From Pseudomethylobacillus aquaticus (lineage in GTDB: Bacteria > Pseudomonadota > Gammaproteobacteria > Burkholderiales > Methylophilaceae), in the NCBI RefSeq assembly GCF_003730115.1, contig NZ_RJVP01000004.1:124001-188000 (forward strand): a stretch of DNA of 64,000 bases, given 5' to 3'. Of this stretch, positions 63,330-64,000 are shown piece by piece. Positions within the stretch are counted from its first letter, which is position 1, and the number at the start of each line of letters is the position of its first letter. The notes under the pieces are model-generated. The model saw only the letters and a list, made by a program, of their open reading frames with translations. It searched no databases and was not told the origin of the DNA. The translations under genes and the position numbers were made by a program.

Positions 63330-63748
63330 CAACCGATACCACAATTCAGGATACTGTTCACAACACCATGGACCAGCAGCAGCAAGCCAAACAGATCGTC
63401 AGCATGCTTGAAGAAGCCTCTGACGCGCTGGATACGCGCGTGCTAGCGCGGCTGCGTGAAGCGCGTTATCGTGCGCTTGCACAAGCTGCGCAGCCAGCGC
63501 TGGCTGTGCCCGACTGGCAGATGCTGAAGCAGCATGCAGGACAATTCCTGCATCTGCATCAACGTGCCGTGATGTCAGCTGCCATGCTGGGGGGCTCGGC
63601 GCTGCTGGTATTCGCATTGACACAACAATTCGCCGGGCAAGAAATCACCGGACAAGGCGATGCATTCCTGCTGGCTTCAGAGTTACCGCCAGAGGCTTAT
63701 CTGGATAGGGGATTTGATACATGGTTAAAGCGTACTGCGCAGCAATAG
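63326..63748 (+). CDS. DUF3619 membrane protein, possible anti-sigma partner
   Basis: A 140-residue protein with a helical cytoplasmic N-terminal part (AKQIVSMLEEASDALDTRVL, LARLREARYRAL), one membrane segment near 82-102 (VMSAAMLGGSALLVFALTQQ) and a short C-terminal part. GGAGG precedes the ATG. Position and topology suit an anti-sigma factor, but I see no ASD motif, so this is inference. It overlaps both neighbours. Confidence 0.8.
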   Translation: MTTDTTIQDTVHNTMDQQQQAKQIVSMLEEASDALDTRVLARLREARYRALAQAAQPALAVPDWQMLKQHAGQFLHLHQRAVMSAAMLGGSALLVFALTQQFAGQEITGQGDAFLLASELPPEAYLDRGFDTWLKRTAQQ

Positions 63749-64000
63749 CGCTGTTCCTGGCCGTGGTGCTGTTGCCAGCTGCATACGCGGCCGCTGACCC
63801 GCAATGGAGTCAGTTGAATGAAAGCCAGCGCAAGGTGCTGAGCCCGCTGGCTGCCGAATGGGATACCTTGCGTCCCTGGCAGCGTGAAAAGATGCTGGAT
63901 ATCGCGCGCGACTATCCCAAGATGAACAGTGCCCAGCAGGACAGGGTACAAAAACGTCTGACCGACTGGAGCCGCATGACCCCGTTCGAACGCGACAATG
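63721..64000 (+). CDS. DUF3106 exported protein (cut by window end)
   Basis: Open from ATG 63721 to the edge, 93 residues visible. A signal peptide (AAIALFLAVVLLPAAYAAAD) precedes a repeated helical pattern: WSQLNESQRKVLSPLAAEWD, LRPWQREKMLDIARDYPKMN, RVQKRLTDWSRMTPFER. Both the order and the DUF match a group seen in many betaproteobacteria. It overlaps DUF3619 by 28 bases. It may be a periplasmic sensor or binding partner of the sigma system. Confidence 0.85.
   Translation, partial: MVKAYCAAIALFLAVVLLPAAYAAADPQWSQLNESQRKVLSPLAAEWDTLRPWQREKMLDIARDYPKMNSAQQDRVQKRLTDWSRMTPFERDN

Noticed and set aside
1-64000. tRNA, rRNA and CRISPR loci
   Set aside because: I scanned intergenic regions on both strands for T-loop-like GTTCRANNC sequences, rRNA segments and regularly spaced repeats and found nothing convincing.

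Overview
The window is a housekeeping-dense chromosomal segment from a betaproteobacterium. The gene orders ptsI-ptsH-EIIA(Man)-rapZ-hprK-hpf-rpoN-lptB-lptA-lptC-kdsC-kdsD, metK / SAH riboswitch-ahcY / small membrane protein / metF, smg-dprA / def-fmt-htpX-rsmB-DUF4390-ntrY-ntrX, and the small PP0621-like gene before pilS-pilR are typical of that class. I lean towards Nitrosomonadales (Methylophilaceae or a relative), but no 16S or other marker settles it. The sequence is GC-rich and almost fully coding, except for one AT-richer island at about 4.0-6.6 kb.

Layout. 1-3.9 kb: 5' part of ppk, yggX, a ZnuD-like TonB-dependent receptor and a small secreted Cys/His protein, all on the minus strand. 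4.0-6.6 kb: an accessory island that I read as a cluster of integron-type gene cassettes without an integrase. It has three plus-strand cassettes (an EVE/PUA-like protein, a 35-residue membrane peptide and an SseB-like protein), attC-like sites, a 321-bp direct repeat, REP palindromes and an internally deleted REP-associated transposase. 6.7-11.0 kb (minus): sodB, xerC, DUF484, dapF, lpxL-like acyltransferase. 11.1-15.4 kb (plus): metK, an SAH riboswitch, ahcY, a small membrane protein and metF, which are the SAM/methionine cycle. 15.5-17.1 kb (minus): smg, dprA. 17.2-25.1 kb (plus): def, fmt, htpX, rsmB, DUF4390, ntrY, ntrX. 25.2-28.6 kb (minus): xth, prlC, DUF4870. 28.6-38.4 kb (minus): regulatory PTS, rapZ, hprK, hpf, rpoN and the LPS export/Kdo genes. 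38.5-41.6 kb (plus): kefB-like antiporter and thiO. Then moaC (minus), bepA-like protease and soxYZ (plus), a COG2509 flavoprotein, hda and an AI-2E permease (minus), purM, DUF3108, a second RsmB-type methyltransferase, a dicarboxylate symporter and a PepSY protein (plus), an RND efflux pair and ampD (minus), a Na/Ca antiporter (plus), pilR, pilS and a PP0621-like gene (minus), and finally an ECF-type sigma factor with DUF3619 and DUF3106 genes (plus, cut by the window end).

Functional links. metK, ahcY and metF make SAM, remove SAH and regenerate the methyl donor, with SAH sensed by the riboswitch. EI, HPr, a mannose-type EIIA and HPr kinase form a signalling PTS with no sugar permease, next to rapZ and rpoN. 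lptA, lptB and lptC with kdsC and kdsD supply and export LPS. There are two sigma-54-family two-component systems. PilSR looks fully competent, whereas the NtrX protein has lost the residues needed for ATP hydrolysis and sigma-54 contact.

The most interesting part is the 4.0-6.6 kb island. Two cassettes have start and end core sites that are mutually complementary, and REP elements lie immediately after the cassette stop codons, where attC sites would be.
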